A stretch of 9,440 nt of DNA, taken from the NCBI GenBank assembly GCA_029938515.1, contig JAOZUU010000068.1:1-9440 (forward strand), given 5' to 3'. The notes under the pieces were generated by a model. It made no database searches, was not told where the DNA came from, and saw nothing but the letters and a program-made list of their open reading frames with translations. The stretch is from Desulfobacterales bacterium. GTDB taxonomy: Bacteria > Desulfobacterota > Desulfobacteria > Desulfobacterales > QNYZ01. Positions 1 through 6,725 of this stretch are shown in pieces (the first letter of the stretch is position 1; each line of letters begins with the position of its first letter). The position numbers were made by a program, and so were the translations under genes.

Positions 1-114
1 GGGAGCCCCCTGAGTACGGCGTACAAATCGTACGTCGTCGAAGAGAGGCGACCGATAACGCCGTCCAAAAACTTTGTCTGGAAGTCTATATTTGACTTGG
101 TACGGCCCTTCTGA
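1..114 (+). CDS. Possible C-terminal end of an upstream gene (partial, unidentified)
   Basis: The reading frame starting at base 1 is open for 37 codons and ends at TGA 112-114. About 70% of its codons end in G or C, which suits a coding frame here. The tail is basic and aromatic and ends in FDLVRPF. I do not recognise the family. A second frame starting at base 3 is also open, to a TGA at 93-95, with a less GC-rich third position, so the choice of frame is an inference. The stretch could also be non-coding 3' flank. The stop lies about 40 bases before the ndk start, so if real the upstream gene is co-directional with ndk. Confidence 0.3.
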   Translation, partial: GSPLSTAYKSYVVEERRPITPSKNFVWKSIFDLVRPF

Positions 115-120
115 TAAATA
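92..120 (+). promoter_or_regulatory. Candidate sigma-70-type promoter for ndk-trmJ
   Basis: TTGACT at 92-97 matches five of six bases of the -35 consensus. TAAATA at 115-120 follows after 17 bases, and the overlapping GATAAA at 113-118 matches the -10 consensus better but with 15-base spacing. Transcription would start about 30 bases before the ndk ATG, leaving a short leader with the ribosome binding site AGGAAA at 144-149. The -10 match is mediocre, so this is a prediction only. Confidence 0.35.
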
Positions 121-155
121 CAGCTGAAAAATAAATACCGGAAAGGAAACATAAG

Positions 156-572
156 ATGGAAAGAACATTGTCGATTATTAAACCGGATGGGGTCCAACGC
201 GGGCTGATCGGTGAAGTCATCCAGCACCTCGAAAAAAACGGGCTGAAAATCATCGCCGCCAAAATGATTCATATGACGGGCCGGGAAGCCGAGGGGTTTT
301 ACGACGTTCACAGGGAAAAACCGTTTTTCAGCAGTTTGACCGCATTTATGACATCCGGCCCCTGTGTGGTGATGGTGCTGGAAGGCGAAAACGCTATTTC
401 ACGCTACCGGGACTTGATGGGTGCGACCAATTACAAGGAAGCCGCCGAAGGGACTATCCGCCGGGAATTTGCCACGGATATCGAAAAAAACGTGGTTCAT
501 GGGTCGGACGCCCTGGAAACCGCGGTCTTTGAAATCGGCTACTTCTTCAGTCAATTGGAAATCGTCCTTTGA
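156..572 (+). CDS. ndk: Nucleoside diphosphate kinase
   Basis: NDK is a cytosolic enzyme that transfers the gamma phosphate of ATP to other (d)NDPs through a phosphohistidine, balancing nucleotide pools for DNA, RNA and GTP-dependent translation. The 138-residue protein is the normal family length. It opens with the family signature [11 protein letters not shown] (Lys9) and carries the nucleotide-binding [17 protein letters not shown] region at about 89-105. The active-site motif NVVHGSD has the phosphorylated histidine at about residue 115. The ATG at 156 is preceded at a good distance by AGGAAA (144-149), which fixes the start. The stop overlaps the first bases of the next gene, so ndk and trmJ are almost certainly one operon. 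Nothing in the sequence looks damaged. Confidence 0.97.
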   Translation: MERTLSIIKPDGVQRGLIGEVIQHLEKNGLKIIAAKMIHMTGREAEGFYDVHREKPFFSSLTAFMTSGPCVVMVLEGENAISRYRDLMGATNYKEAAEGTIRREFATDIEKNVVHGSDALETAVFEIGYFFSQLEIVL

Positions 573-1366
573 TAGCGCCAAGCGCGGATTTCAATCGTAT
601 CACCGTTGTTCTTAAAAACCCCCGCTATCCTGAAAATATAGGGGCGGTGACCCGGGCCATGCGTAATATGGGCTTAAGCCGGTTGTCGATTGTCGATCCG
701 GAGAACTTCGATCTCAAACGGGTCAGAAAACTGGCAACCCATGAGGCTGCGAGCATCGTTGACCGGATCGTCCGTTTCGACCACCTGAATGATGCTTTAG
801 CCGATATGCAGTACGTAGTGGGCACCACGGCCCGGCTGGGCCGTCAGCGCCCGGTTGTTCAATCTCTCTCGTCGGTGGCCGGCCGGCTGATTTCAATGGC
901 CCGTCAAAACCAGGTGGCACTTCTTTTCGGACCCGAGGATCGGGGCCTGACAAACGCGGATCTGCAACTTTGCCACATCCTGGTAAACATTCCCACCGCC
1001 GACTTTTCGTCCCTGAACCTGAGCCAAGCCGTGATGCTCATGTGTTACGAAATCCTTCTTGCAGGCGAGAATGAAAATCCGAAACCGACGCCGCGTCTGG
1101 CATCCCGGCACGAGCTGGACGGCATGTATGCCACGCTGAAGGATATTCTGGTACGCATTGATTATATCAACCGGGATAACCCGGATTACTGGATGAATAA
1201 AATTCGTCGTTTCGGCAACCGGATCCAATTACGGGCAGGGGAAGTCAGCGTCATTCGCGGCATCTGCCGCCAAATTAACTGGTATGGCAAAAAATGTTAT
1301 CAGGATGGAAAAAAAGCCGCGGTGAACCCGGAGAAGTCAACGGACCAACGCCGAGATTGGGCCTGA
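569..1366 (+). CDS. trmJ: tRNA (cytidine/uridine-2'-O-)-methyltransferase, TrmJ family
   Basis: This is a SPOUT-class (TrmH superfamily) RNA methyltransferase of 265 residues. TrmJ enzymes use S-adenosylmethionine to 2'-O-methylate position 32 in the tRNA anticodon loop. The knotted SPOUT domain shows its three motifs: [19 protein letters not shown] at about 17-35 with the conserved Arg29, [12 protein letters not shown] at about 118-129, and [15 protein letters not shown] at about 141-155. A C-terminal helical extension beyond about 175 is also typical of TrmJ. The start is a TTG at 569 that overlaps the ndk stop (TTGA); no later ATG, GTG or TTG precedes motif 1, so this start is nearly forced. 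A weak GGAA at 557-560 may serve as ribosome binding site, with translational coupling to ndk likely. The exact tRNA target is inferred from the family. Confidence 0.88.
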   Translation: MIAPSADFNRITVVLKNPRYPENIGAVTRAMRNMGLSRLSIVDPENFDLKRVRKLATHEAASIVDRIVRFDHLNDALADMQYVVGTTARLGRQRPVVQSLSSVAGRLISMARQNQVALLFGPEDRGLTNADLQLCHILVNIPTADFSSLNLSQAVMLMCYEILLAGENENPKPTPRLASRHELDGMYATLKDILVRIDYINRDNPDYWMNKIRRFGNRIQLRAGEVSVIRGICRQINWYGKKCYQDGKKAAVNPEKSTDQRRDWA

Positions 1367-1387
1367 GACGCAATTTTGAAACCGCCT

Positions 1388-3184
1388 CTAATCCGTATCG
1401 GTCTTCAGAACAGCCAAAAATGCCTGCTGGGGAATCATCACCTTGCCGACCATCTTCATACGCTTCTTCCCCTTCTTTTGTTTTTCCAGTAGCTTGCGTT
1501 TCCGGGTAACATCCCCACCGTAACACTTGGCCGTTACATCCTTACGAAAAGCCGAGACGGTCTTCCGGGCGATAATCGTCCCCCCGATGGCCCCCTGGAT
1601 GGCGATTTTAAACATTTGCCGGGGGATCTCGTCTCTGAGTTTGGTACAGGCCGACCGCGCTCGCTCCACGGCCCGATCCCGGTGCACCAGTTGCGATAGG
1701 GCGTCCACCTTTTCGCCGTTAATGAGGATGTCGAGTTTCACCAGGTCGGTTTCGCGGAAATCGATCAGATCATAATCAAACGAACCATATCCCTGGCTGA
1801 CTGATTTGAGTCTGTCGTAAAAATCGTAAATCACTTCCGCCAGCGGCAGCTCGAAGATCATCTCAAGCCGATCGCTGGTAAGGTATTGATAATTTTTATT
1901 GATCCCCCGGCGATCCAAGCACAACTTCATCACAACACCCATGTATCGGTCGGGCACGATGATGGAAGCGCGAATAAACGGCTCCTTGCAGGCGGCAATG
2001 CTCATTGGATCTGGAAAAAGCGCCGGATTATCGATGGCCTCGACCGTGCCGTCGTTTAAAATAATCTCGTAGCCGACGGATGGCGCCGTCAGAATCAGCG
2101 AGAGCCCGTATTCCCGCTCAAGCCGTTCCTGAACGACTTCCAGGTGCAGCAAACCGAGAAATCCACAACGGAACCCAAAACCAAGGGCCACGGATGAATC
2201 CTTTTCATACACCAGCGACGCATCGTTGAGTTTCAATTTTTCCAATCCGGCGGTCAAATCCTCGTAGCCGTCCGAGGCAACCGGGTAGATTGAAGAAAAA
2301 ACCACCGGTTTGGCCTCCTTAAAACCGGACATGGGTGTTTGACAGGGCCGGTCCCGATGGGTCACGGTATCCCCGCAGCGGGTGTCGCTCACGGTTTTGA
2401 TGCCGGCAATCAGATACCCGACCTCACCGGCGGAAAGCACGCTGGTCGGTTGCCTTTCCAGCCGGAAAAGCCCCACCTCCTCCACCTTGTAGACCACGTC
2501 GTTGGACATGAATCGGACCCACTCGCCCGGTTTGACGGTACCATCAAAAATTCTGAAATAGACAATCGTCCCGCGAAACGAATCGTAATGGCTGTCAAAA
2601 ATCAAAGCCCGCAAAGGGGCCTCCGGATCGCCGGCCGGTGGTGGCAGCCGGTCGACAATCCCTTCCAGGATTTCATCGATACCGGTGCCTTCCTTTGCCG
2701 ATACCAGAATAGCCTCTTCCGGATCCAACCCCAGGTCCCTGTCTATCTGTCTTTTTACCCGGTCGATATCCGCCGACGGCAGATCGATCTTGTTAATCAC
2801 CGGAACAATCTCGAGATCATCTTCCAGGGCCAGGTAAAAATTGGCCAGGGTCTGGGCTTCCACACCCTGGCTGGCGTCAATAAGCAAAAGGGCCCCCTCG
2901 CAGGAAGCCAGTGCCCGGGAAACTTCATAGGTAAAATCGACATGCCCGGGAGTATCGATCAGGTTCAAGGCATAGCCCTCGCCACCCGGGGTTGTATAGG
3001 GCAGGCAAATGGTTTGGCTTTTAATGGTGATGCCTCTTTCCCGCTCGATATCCATGGTATCCAGGATCTGATCCTTGAAATCGCGATCGGAAACCATATC
3101 GGTCGCCTGAATCAATCGATCCGACAGGGTCGATTTACCATGGTCGATATGGGCGATTATACTGAAATTTCTTATTTTTTTCAT
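1388..3184 (-). CDS. lepA: Elongation factor 4 (LepA), ribosomal GTPase
   Basis: LepA/EF4 is a translational GTPase related to EF-G that binds the ribosome and acts on stalled or assembling complexes. Its 598 residues match the usual length of about 600. The G domain shows the P-loop AHIDHGKS (11-18), the switch region ERGITIKS (about 49-56), DTPGH (77-81) and NKID (131-134). EF-G-like beta-barrel and alpha/beta domains follow. The LepA-specific C-terminal domain is recognisable by AKCYGGDVTRKRKLLEKQKK and the basic KGKKRMK stretch near the end. The ATG at 3182-3184 gives the standard N-terminus MKKIRNFSIIAHIDHGK. The upstream ribosome binding site is weak (GGACGG). The gene converges on trmJ with only 21 bases between the stop codons and no clear terminator. 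A candidate promoter lies in the AT-rich gap upstream. Confidence 0.97.
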   Translation of the reverse strand: MKKIRNFSIIAHIDHGKSTLSDRLIQATDMVSDRDFKDQILDTMDIERERGITIKSQTICLPYTTPGGEGYALNLIDTPGHVDFTYEVSRALASCEGALLLIDASQGVEAQTLANFYLALEDDLEIVPVINKIDLPSADIDRVKRQIDRDLGLDPEEAILVSAKEGTGIDEILEGIVDRLPPPAGDPEAPLRALIFDSHYDSFRGTIVYFRIFDGTVKPGEWVRFMSNDVVYKVEEVGLFRLERQPTSVLSAGEVGYLIAGIKTVSDTRCGDTVTHRDRPCQTPMSGFKEAKPVVFSSIYPVASDGYEDLTAGLEKLKLNDASLVYEKDSSVALGFGFRCGFLGLLHLEVVQERLEREYGLSLILTAPSVGYEIILNDGTVEAIDNPALFPDPMSIAACKEPFIRASIIVPDRYMGVVMKLCLDRRGINKNYQYLTSDRLEMIFELPLAEVIYDFYDRLKSVSQGYGSFDYDLIDFRETDLVKLDILINGEKVDALSQLVHRDRAVERARSACTKLRDEIPRQMFKIAIQGAIGGTIIARKTVSAFRKDVTAKCYGGDVTRKRKLLEKQKKGKKRMKMVGKVMIPQQAFLAVLKTDTD

Positions 3185-3390
3185 ATGCTACCGTCCAGGT
3201 TGCTTCCGCTGAAGCGATTGTTGCCAGTCAAGCATTTTTCTTATATCAAGAGTTTAAAAGACTTCAACAAAAAATAAAATTTTACTCTGGATTTTTTTAA
3301 ATTATTTTGATAGAAAAAATTTTTATCGTATTGAAGTATGGTTCCTAATTGTTTTAGTTGCAACCGATTATTCAATCAGCATTGAGGCCA
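3185..3390. promoter_or_regulatory. AT-rich divergent intergenic region between lepA and the GGDEF regulator
   Basis: This non-coding gap separates two divergent starts and must hold promoters for both directions. The central part, roughly 3255-3330, is strongly AT-rich with several A and T runs, unlike the flanking genes. A reasonable promoter can be read toward lepA (3240-3267). Toward the GGDEF gene only weak elements are visible, for example TTGATA at 3307-3312 without a well-spaced -10. A small hairpin, GCTTC/GAAGC at 3202-3215, lies in the lepA leader. I see no riboswitch, small RNA or clear operator. Confidence 0.55.
3240..3267 (-). promoter_or_regulatory. Candidate sigma-70-type promoter for lepA
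   Basis: Read on the minus strand, TTGAAG (3262-3267) and TATAAG (3240-3245) are separated by 16 bases. The -10 matches five of six and the -35 four of six consensus positions. Transcription would begin near 3233 and give a leader of about 50 bases before the lepA ATG. The elements are embedded in AT-rich DNA where chance matches are common. Confidence 0.4.
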
Positions 3391-4329
3391 ATGAGCAACC
3401 ACATCCTGATCGTTGATGACAACAGGGAAATCAGAAATTTCCTGGAGGAATTTTTACTCGCCAAGGGCTTTCAGTGCACCTCCACCGGTAGCTCGGAAGA
3501 AGCGCTTGAAATCATAGAGGATAGTTTAACCCAAGTAGTGGTTTCCGACATTATCCTGCCTGGTATGAGCGGCCTTGAGCTCGCCACTAAAATCAAACAT
3601 AAACACGAAGATATCGATATCATCATTATGACCGGTCATGGCCGGGAGTTCTCCTATGAAGAGGCCGTTCGCAAGGGGGCTTGCGACATGGTGGTCAAAC
3701 CCTTTCGCGCGGAAGAGTTACAGCTTCGAATCGAGCGGACGTTATCCGAGCAACGGATGCGGGTAGAACGTAAGATCAATTTGGAAGAATTAGAGCGCCT
3801 GGCCATTACCGACGATTTGACTAAGTTATTCAACTCCCGTCATTTCTACCAGCGTCTCAAAGACGAAATAAACAGATCCAGACGATATCAGACCCCCCTT
3901 TCCCTCCTAATGCTCGACATCGATTATTTCAAAGATTACAATGACAGTTACGGGCACTTGGAGGGAAACAAGGTATTACAACAGATAGGTAAAATCATCC
4001 AGGCCTGTCTGAGGAGCATGGATACCGCCTATCGGTACGGAGGCGAGGAATTTACGGTTCTTTTGCCCCAAACGATAAACACCGAATCGGAAACCGTGGC
4101 AAAACGGATAAAAAAATCGATCGCTAAATTAAAATTTAGCCCCAAGGAGAATGAAACGGCCGGTGTTACCATTAGTATCGGTGTAACCGAATATCGCCAT
4201 GGGGATGCGCCGGAAAAATTCGTTAAAAGGGCCGATGAGGCCATGTACATGTCCAAGAAAAACGGTCGCAACAAGGTGACGATGCTAGCCCCGACCGATG
4301 AACCGGACAAACAACCGGATCCAAAATGA
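3391..4329 (+). CDS. Response regulator with GGDEF domain (diguanylate cyclase)
   Basis: This cytosolic protein of 312 residues joins an N-terminal receiver domain (about 3-118) to a GGDEF domain (about 137-300), the PleD/WspR-like layout that makes c-di-GMP from two GTP on phosphorylation. The receiver has the acidic pair D9-D10, phospho-acceptor D53 in SDIILPG, T81 and K103 in VVKPF. A helical linker (about 108-137) probably forms the dimer coiled coil. The cyclase has LDIDYFKDYND, an intact GGEEF at 217-221, and RSMD at 208-211 five residues upstream, the product-inhibition I-site. It therefore looks active and feedback-controlled. The ATG at 3391 has GAGG close upstream and gives a receiver starting correctly; a TTG at 3358 would add 11 residues without a ribosome binding site. 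No histidine kinase is encoded nearby, so its partner is unknown. The last 32 bases overlap the nominal start of the next gene. Confidence 0.93.
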   Translation: MSNHILIVDDNREIRNFLEEFLLAKGFQCTSTGSSEEALEIIEDSLTQVVVSDIILPGMSGLELATKIKHKHEDIDIIIMTGHGREFSYEEAVRKGACDMVVKPFRAEELQLRIERTLSEQRMRVERKINLEELERLAITDDLTKLFNSRHFYQRLKDEINRSRRYQTPLSLLMLDIDYFKDYNDSYGHLEGNKVLQQIGKIIQACLRSMDTAYRYGGEEFTVLLPQTINTESETVAKRIKKSIAKLKFSPKENETAGVTISIGVTEYRHGDAPEKFVKRADEAMYMSKKNGRNKVTMLAPTDEPDKQPDPK

Positions 4330-4792
4330 GAGACCTTTGAAAAAGGGACATTTCTCAAAGGTCTCGACGGCCTATTCGTTTCTCTCTTCCCGGCACGGTC
4401 CTGTCCCTGACGTGTTCATCGATCAAATCATCACGCTTTACCGCCAGGCGGGGTGGTGGAAAAGCCCCGATGCCGAGAGAGATCATGTCCGGCGGATTAT
4501 AGCCGGCAGCCATTGTTTTCTGGTTGCTTTGGAAAATGACGAACTGGTCGGAATGGGCCGGGTCATCAGCGACGGGGAGAGTGATGCCTATATCCAGGAT
4601 GTCACCGTAAAAACAACCTGCCGGAAAAAGGGCATCGGCACCCAGATCGTAAAGCGGTTGGTCAAGCGAATCGAAGCGGACGGATTGAAATGGATCGGAC
4701 TGATCGCCGAAAGAAACACCCACGCATTTTACGAACGGATTGGATTTAAAAAAATGCCGGATTCCATTCCCCTGCTGATAGAAATTCCATGA
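4298..4792 (+). CDS. GNAT family N-acetyltransferase
   Basis: This is a small GCN5-related acetyltransferase (164 residues from this ATG) that would move an acetyl group from acetyl-CoA to an amine; the substrate cannot be told. Visible are the N-terminal helix ITLYRQAGWW (about 45-54), the beta strand LVGMGRVISDG, motif A with DVTVKTTCRKKGIGTQIV (about 101-118, pyrophosphate-binding RKKGIG), and the C-terminal ERNTHAFYERIGF (about 138-150). The start is doubtful. The ATG at 4298 lies inside the GGDEF gene and its first 22 or so residues are encoded partly by that gene's tail and by the hairpin at 4330-4365. Alternatives are TTG 4337 or GTG 4412; none has a convincing ribosome binding site. 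The conserved domain seems to begin at about residue 25. The stop overlaps the next start as ATGA. Confidence 0.85.
   Translation: MNRTNNRIQNERPLKKGHFSKVSTAYSFLSSRHGPVPDVFIDQIITLYRQAGWWKSPDAERDHVRRIIAGSHCFLVALENDELVGMGRVISDGESDAYIQDVTVKTTCRKKGIGTQIVKRLVKRIEADGLKWIGLIAERNTHAFYERIGFKKMPDSIPLLIEIP
4330..4365. repeat. Strong palindrome (hairpin) immediately after the GGDEF stop codon
   Basis: GAGACCTTTGA (4330-4340) and TCAAAGGTCTC (4355-4365) are perfect 11-base inverted complements. After one A/C mismatch, AAA (4342-4344) pairs with TTT (4351-4353), leaving the loop GGGACA (4345-4350). The left arm begins on the base after the GGDEF TGA. No T-run follows on the + strand, so it is not a classical intrinsic terminator. 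It may act as an RNA-stabilising or attenuating stem. Its position and shape also fit a REP-like dispersed intergenic palindrome, which is an inference that only a genome-wide search could support. It overlaps the apparent 5' end of the GNAT frame. Confidence 0.75.
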
Positions 4793-5703
4793 CCCTTGCC
4801 CCCCTGACACCAGCCGATTATCGACGCTTCAGGCCCTTTTTTAGACATCAGCGGTATCGGTTATGCACCTACTCCCTGCCCTCGATCATTGTCTGGAAAA
4901 ATGAAGAATACCAGCCCTGTGCCACAGTCCGGGAAGATGCCCTGATTATCGGAACGGAATTTACCCATCACCGGGAAAATCGCCATTTAATCCTGCCGGT
5001 GTCGCCCGATAAGGAATTCCCGCCGGAGGCGTTATATGACTTGGCTCTGTCACTTGATTTTGAAAGATACTGGTTTATCTCCGAAGGCTATATTCAACGA
5101 TTCGGGGAAAAACGGATCGATCCTCTGTTCACTATTGCCCCCCATCCGGAATACGACGATTATATTTACCTCCAGTCGGACCTGGTCGATTTGAGCGGAA
5201 ACAAATACTCCAAAAAACGGAACCTGATCAAGCAATTCCAACGGGAATACATGGATACGGGCAGGGTGATAGTTGAACCGGCGACTACAGCCGTGGCCGA
5301 GGAATGTGCCGAGTTCATCGAGGCCTGGTGTGAGGAGCGCCAGTGTGATGCCGACGGACAAATCGACCTGGCCTGTGAAAAACAGGCCGCTCTCAATACC
5401 ATCTGGCATATCGACGAACTGAAAGTGAACGGCCTGTTGCTTCGGATCGATGAAACCGTCTGTGCTTTTGGGATCGGCTCATATCTGACCGACGATATGG
5501 GGGTGCTGCATTTCGAAAAAGCCTTTTCCCGGATGAAGGGATTATATCAGTACTTTGACAATCAGTGCGCCCGGCGGCTGTTTCAAGGCTACCGGTACAT
5601 CAACAAAGAGAGCGATATGGGGGAGGCCAACCTCGCCAAGACCAAGAAATCGTACCATCCGACAACGATGATCCGATCATATAAACTCACTCTGCGAGGT
5701 TAA
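4789..5703 (+). CDS. DUF2156 protein (phosphatidylglycerol lysyltransferase C-terminal domain-like)
   Basis: The 304-residue protein resembles the cytosolic catalytic domain of aminoacyl-phosphatidylglycerol synthases (MprF/LPG synthase C-terminal, DUF2156), which has two GNAT-like folds. Family marks are DLSGNKYSKKRNLIKQF at about 134-150 and the C-terminal YINKESDMGEANLAKTKKSY at about 270-289 followed by HP. The usual N-terminal multi-pass flippase part of MprF is absent and no membrane segment is seen, so this is a stand-alone soluble form. In such proteins the substrate is often unknown: aminoacyl-tRNA-dependent transfer to a lipid or another amine is a family-based guess. The ATG at 4789 overlaps the GNAT stop (ATGA) and lacks its own strong ribosome binding site, which points to translational coupling. 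The 3' end overlaps the convergent rhomboid gene by four bases (TTAA). Confidence 0.85.
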   Translation: MTLAPLTPADYRRFRPFFRHQRYRLCTYSLPSIIVWKNEEYQPCATVREDALIIGTEFTHHRENRHLILPVSPDKEFPPEALYDLALSLDFERYWFISEGYIQRFGEKRIDPLFTIAPHPEYDDYIYLQSDLVDLSGNKYSKKRNLIKQFQREYMDTGRVIVEPATTAVAEECAEFIEAWCEERQCDADGQIDLACEKQAALNTIWHIDELKVNGLLLRIDETVCAFGIGSYLTDDMGVLHFEKAFSRMKGLYQYFDNQCARRLFQGYRYINKESDMGEANLAKTKKSYHPTTMIRSYKLTLRG

Positions 5704-6680
5704 TCATTAGGTTGAAAGACCACTTTTAAAAACAGGTCTCCCTGCCGGCCATCAGGCATCAACCTCCCCTGCCCTCTCAGCCTCAACTTGCCACCCTCCT
5801 CAATCCCAGCGGGGACGATTACCTTGATCAACCGTTTCTGAAACCCCCAGGGGATATTGACCATCTTCCGGGTTCCCCGCTGAGCTTCGAGAGGTGTCAC
5901 TTCAATGGTCCCGTACAGGTTCGGATCATCACCGTCGACATGGGCCGGATGAATCACCTGCAGGCGAGCGGTATGTTTTTTTTCGGTGGCCTTTGATATC
6001 ATCCTGGAAGCGCCGGTATCAGGTAGCATCATGGATAGCTTTAAAAAAATAATCCCAAAAATGAATCCCCCGATATGGGCCCACCAGGCAATGCCGCCGG
6101 CAGTGCCGTGACCGGCTGTGGCGTTTAAAAACTGAAGTAAAAACCAGAAACCGAGAAAAAAATAAGCCGGTATTTCAAAAAACAGCGGAATGAATATAAT
6201 CGGTACCAGGGTTAGAACTTTGGCGCGGGGATAAAGAATAAAATAGGCGCCCATCACACCGGCGATCGCTCCGCTGGCACCGATAGTGGGCACGTTGGAC
6301 CCGGTATTCAAAATTAAGTGGGACAAGCCCGAAGCCAGTCCGCATGCCAGGTAAAACACCAGATAGCGCAATGGGCCCAGGCGGTCTTCCACATTATCAC
6401 CAAAGATCCACAGCGACCACATATTGCCCAGCAGGTGCCAGAACCCACCGTGTAAAAACATAAAGCTGAACAAAGAGAAAAGCTGCTGACCGGTCGTGAA
6501 ATAATGGGACAGCCGCGGGTCGGAATACCGGGCCGGGACCAGTCCAAATATGTAGACGAAACGATCCCCCCCCCCGCCCTGGGAAAGCTGCATCAAATAC
6601 ACAAGGACATTGATCCCGATGATGGCCGTCGTGACCACCGGGTAGTTACGCGAGGGAATCGTATCGCGGATGGGGATCAT
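5700..6680 (-). CDS. Rhomboid intramembrane serine protease with C-terminal DnaJ-CTD-like domain
   Basis: Residues 1-220 form a rhomboid protease that cleaves membrane proteins within the inner membrane. It begins with the typical IPSRNYPVVT and a first membrane helix at about 15-32. HGGFWHLLGN lies at 77-86, the catalytic serine at about 136 in GASGA, and the catalytic histidine at about 202 in WWAHIGG; further hydrophobic helices span about 105-122, 138-150, 155-185 and 203-217. After a hydrophilic linker (about 220-252), residues 253-326 resemble the beta-sandwich C-terminal region of DnaJ/CbpA: LYGTIEVTPLEAQRGTRKMV corresponds to the start of CTD I, and VIVPAGIEEGGKLRLRGQG plus GDLFLKV to CTD II. 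There is no J domain or zinc finger. The ATG at 6680 has no clear ribosome binding site. The gene follows valS after 45 bases with no terminator and is probably co-transcribed. A G10 run encodes Gly35-38. Confidence 0.92.
   Translation of the reverse strand: MIPIRDTIPSRNYPVVTTAIIGINVLVYLMQLSQGGGGDRFVYIFGLVPARYSDPRLSHYFTTGQQLFSLFSFMFLHGGFWHLLGNMWSLWIFGDNVEDRLGPLRYLVFYLACGLASGLSHLILNTGSNVPTIGASGAIAGVMGAYFILYPRAKVLTLVPIIFIPLFFEIPAYFFLGFWFLLQFLNATAGHGTAGGIAWWAHIGGFIFGIIFLKLSMMLPDTGASRMISKATEKKHTARLQVIHPAHVDGDDPNLYGTIEVTPLEAQRGTRKMVNIPWGFQKRLIKVIVPAGIEEGGKLRLRGQGRLMPDGRQGDLFLKVVFQPND
6566..6575 (-). repeat. G10 homopolymer in the rhomboid coding strand
   Basis: Ten consecutive C on the + strand give ten G in the rhomboid coding strand, encoding part of QGGGGDR at about residues 34-40, in the loop after the first membrane helix. 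Runs of this length are prone to polymerase slippage. Loss of one G would move translation into a frame that stays open to a stop ending at 6314, giving a truncated protein of about 120 residues without the catalytic serine. Confidence 0.9.
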
Positions 6681-6725
6681 GAATTATTGTTTGTATCTTG
6701 GTGCTTTGTGACCATTTTTTCCGGT

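Noticed and set aside
1364..1392. Possible bidirectional terminator between the convergent trmJ and lepA genes
   Set aside because: The 21-base gap contains no stem of useful length on either strand.
3202..3215. GCTTC/GAAGC hairpin in the lepA leader as a regulatory element
   Set aside because: A five-base stem alone is too common to call, and no T-run or ribosome binding site is sequestered by it.
2339..3277. Long open frame of 312 codons on the + strand, opposite lepA
   Set aside because: It is antisense to the clearly conserved lepA, has no recognisable domain, and its peptide mirrors lepA codon structure.
3338..3363. Possible sigma-54 promoter before the GGDEF gene (TTGCAA at 3358-3363)
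   Set aside because: The required GG element is absent at the fixed distance upstream.
4123..4140. Inverted repeat GCTAAAT/ATTTAGC with a four-base loop inside the GGDEF gene
   Set aside because: It lies in a conserved coding stretch, the stem is AT-rich and weak, and nothing suggests a role beyond chance codon choice.
4029..4810. Open frames on the - strand opposite the GGDEF and GNAT genes (4029-4358 and 4355-4810)
   Set aside because: Both are antisense to conserved protein motifs and show no domain; the first begins inside the palindrome.
5717..5739. AGACC/GGTCT inverted repeat near the 3' end of the rhomboid gene as a possible terminator
   Set aside because: The stem is only five bases with a 13-base loop, it is inside coding sequence, and it has no proper T-run.
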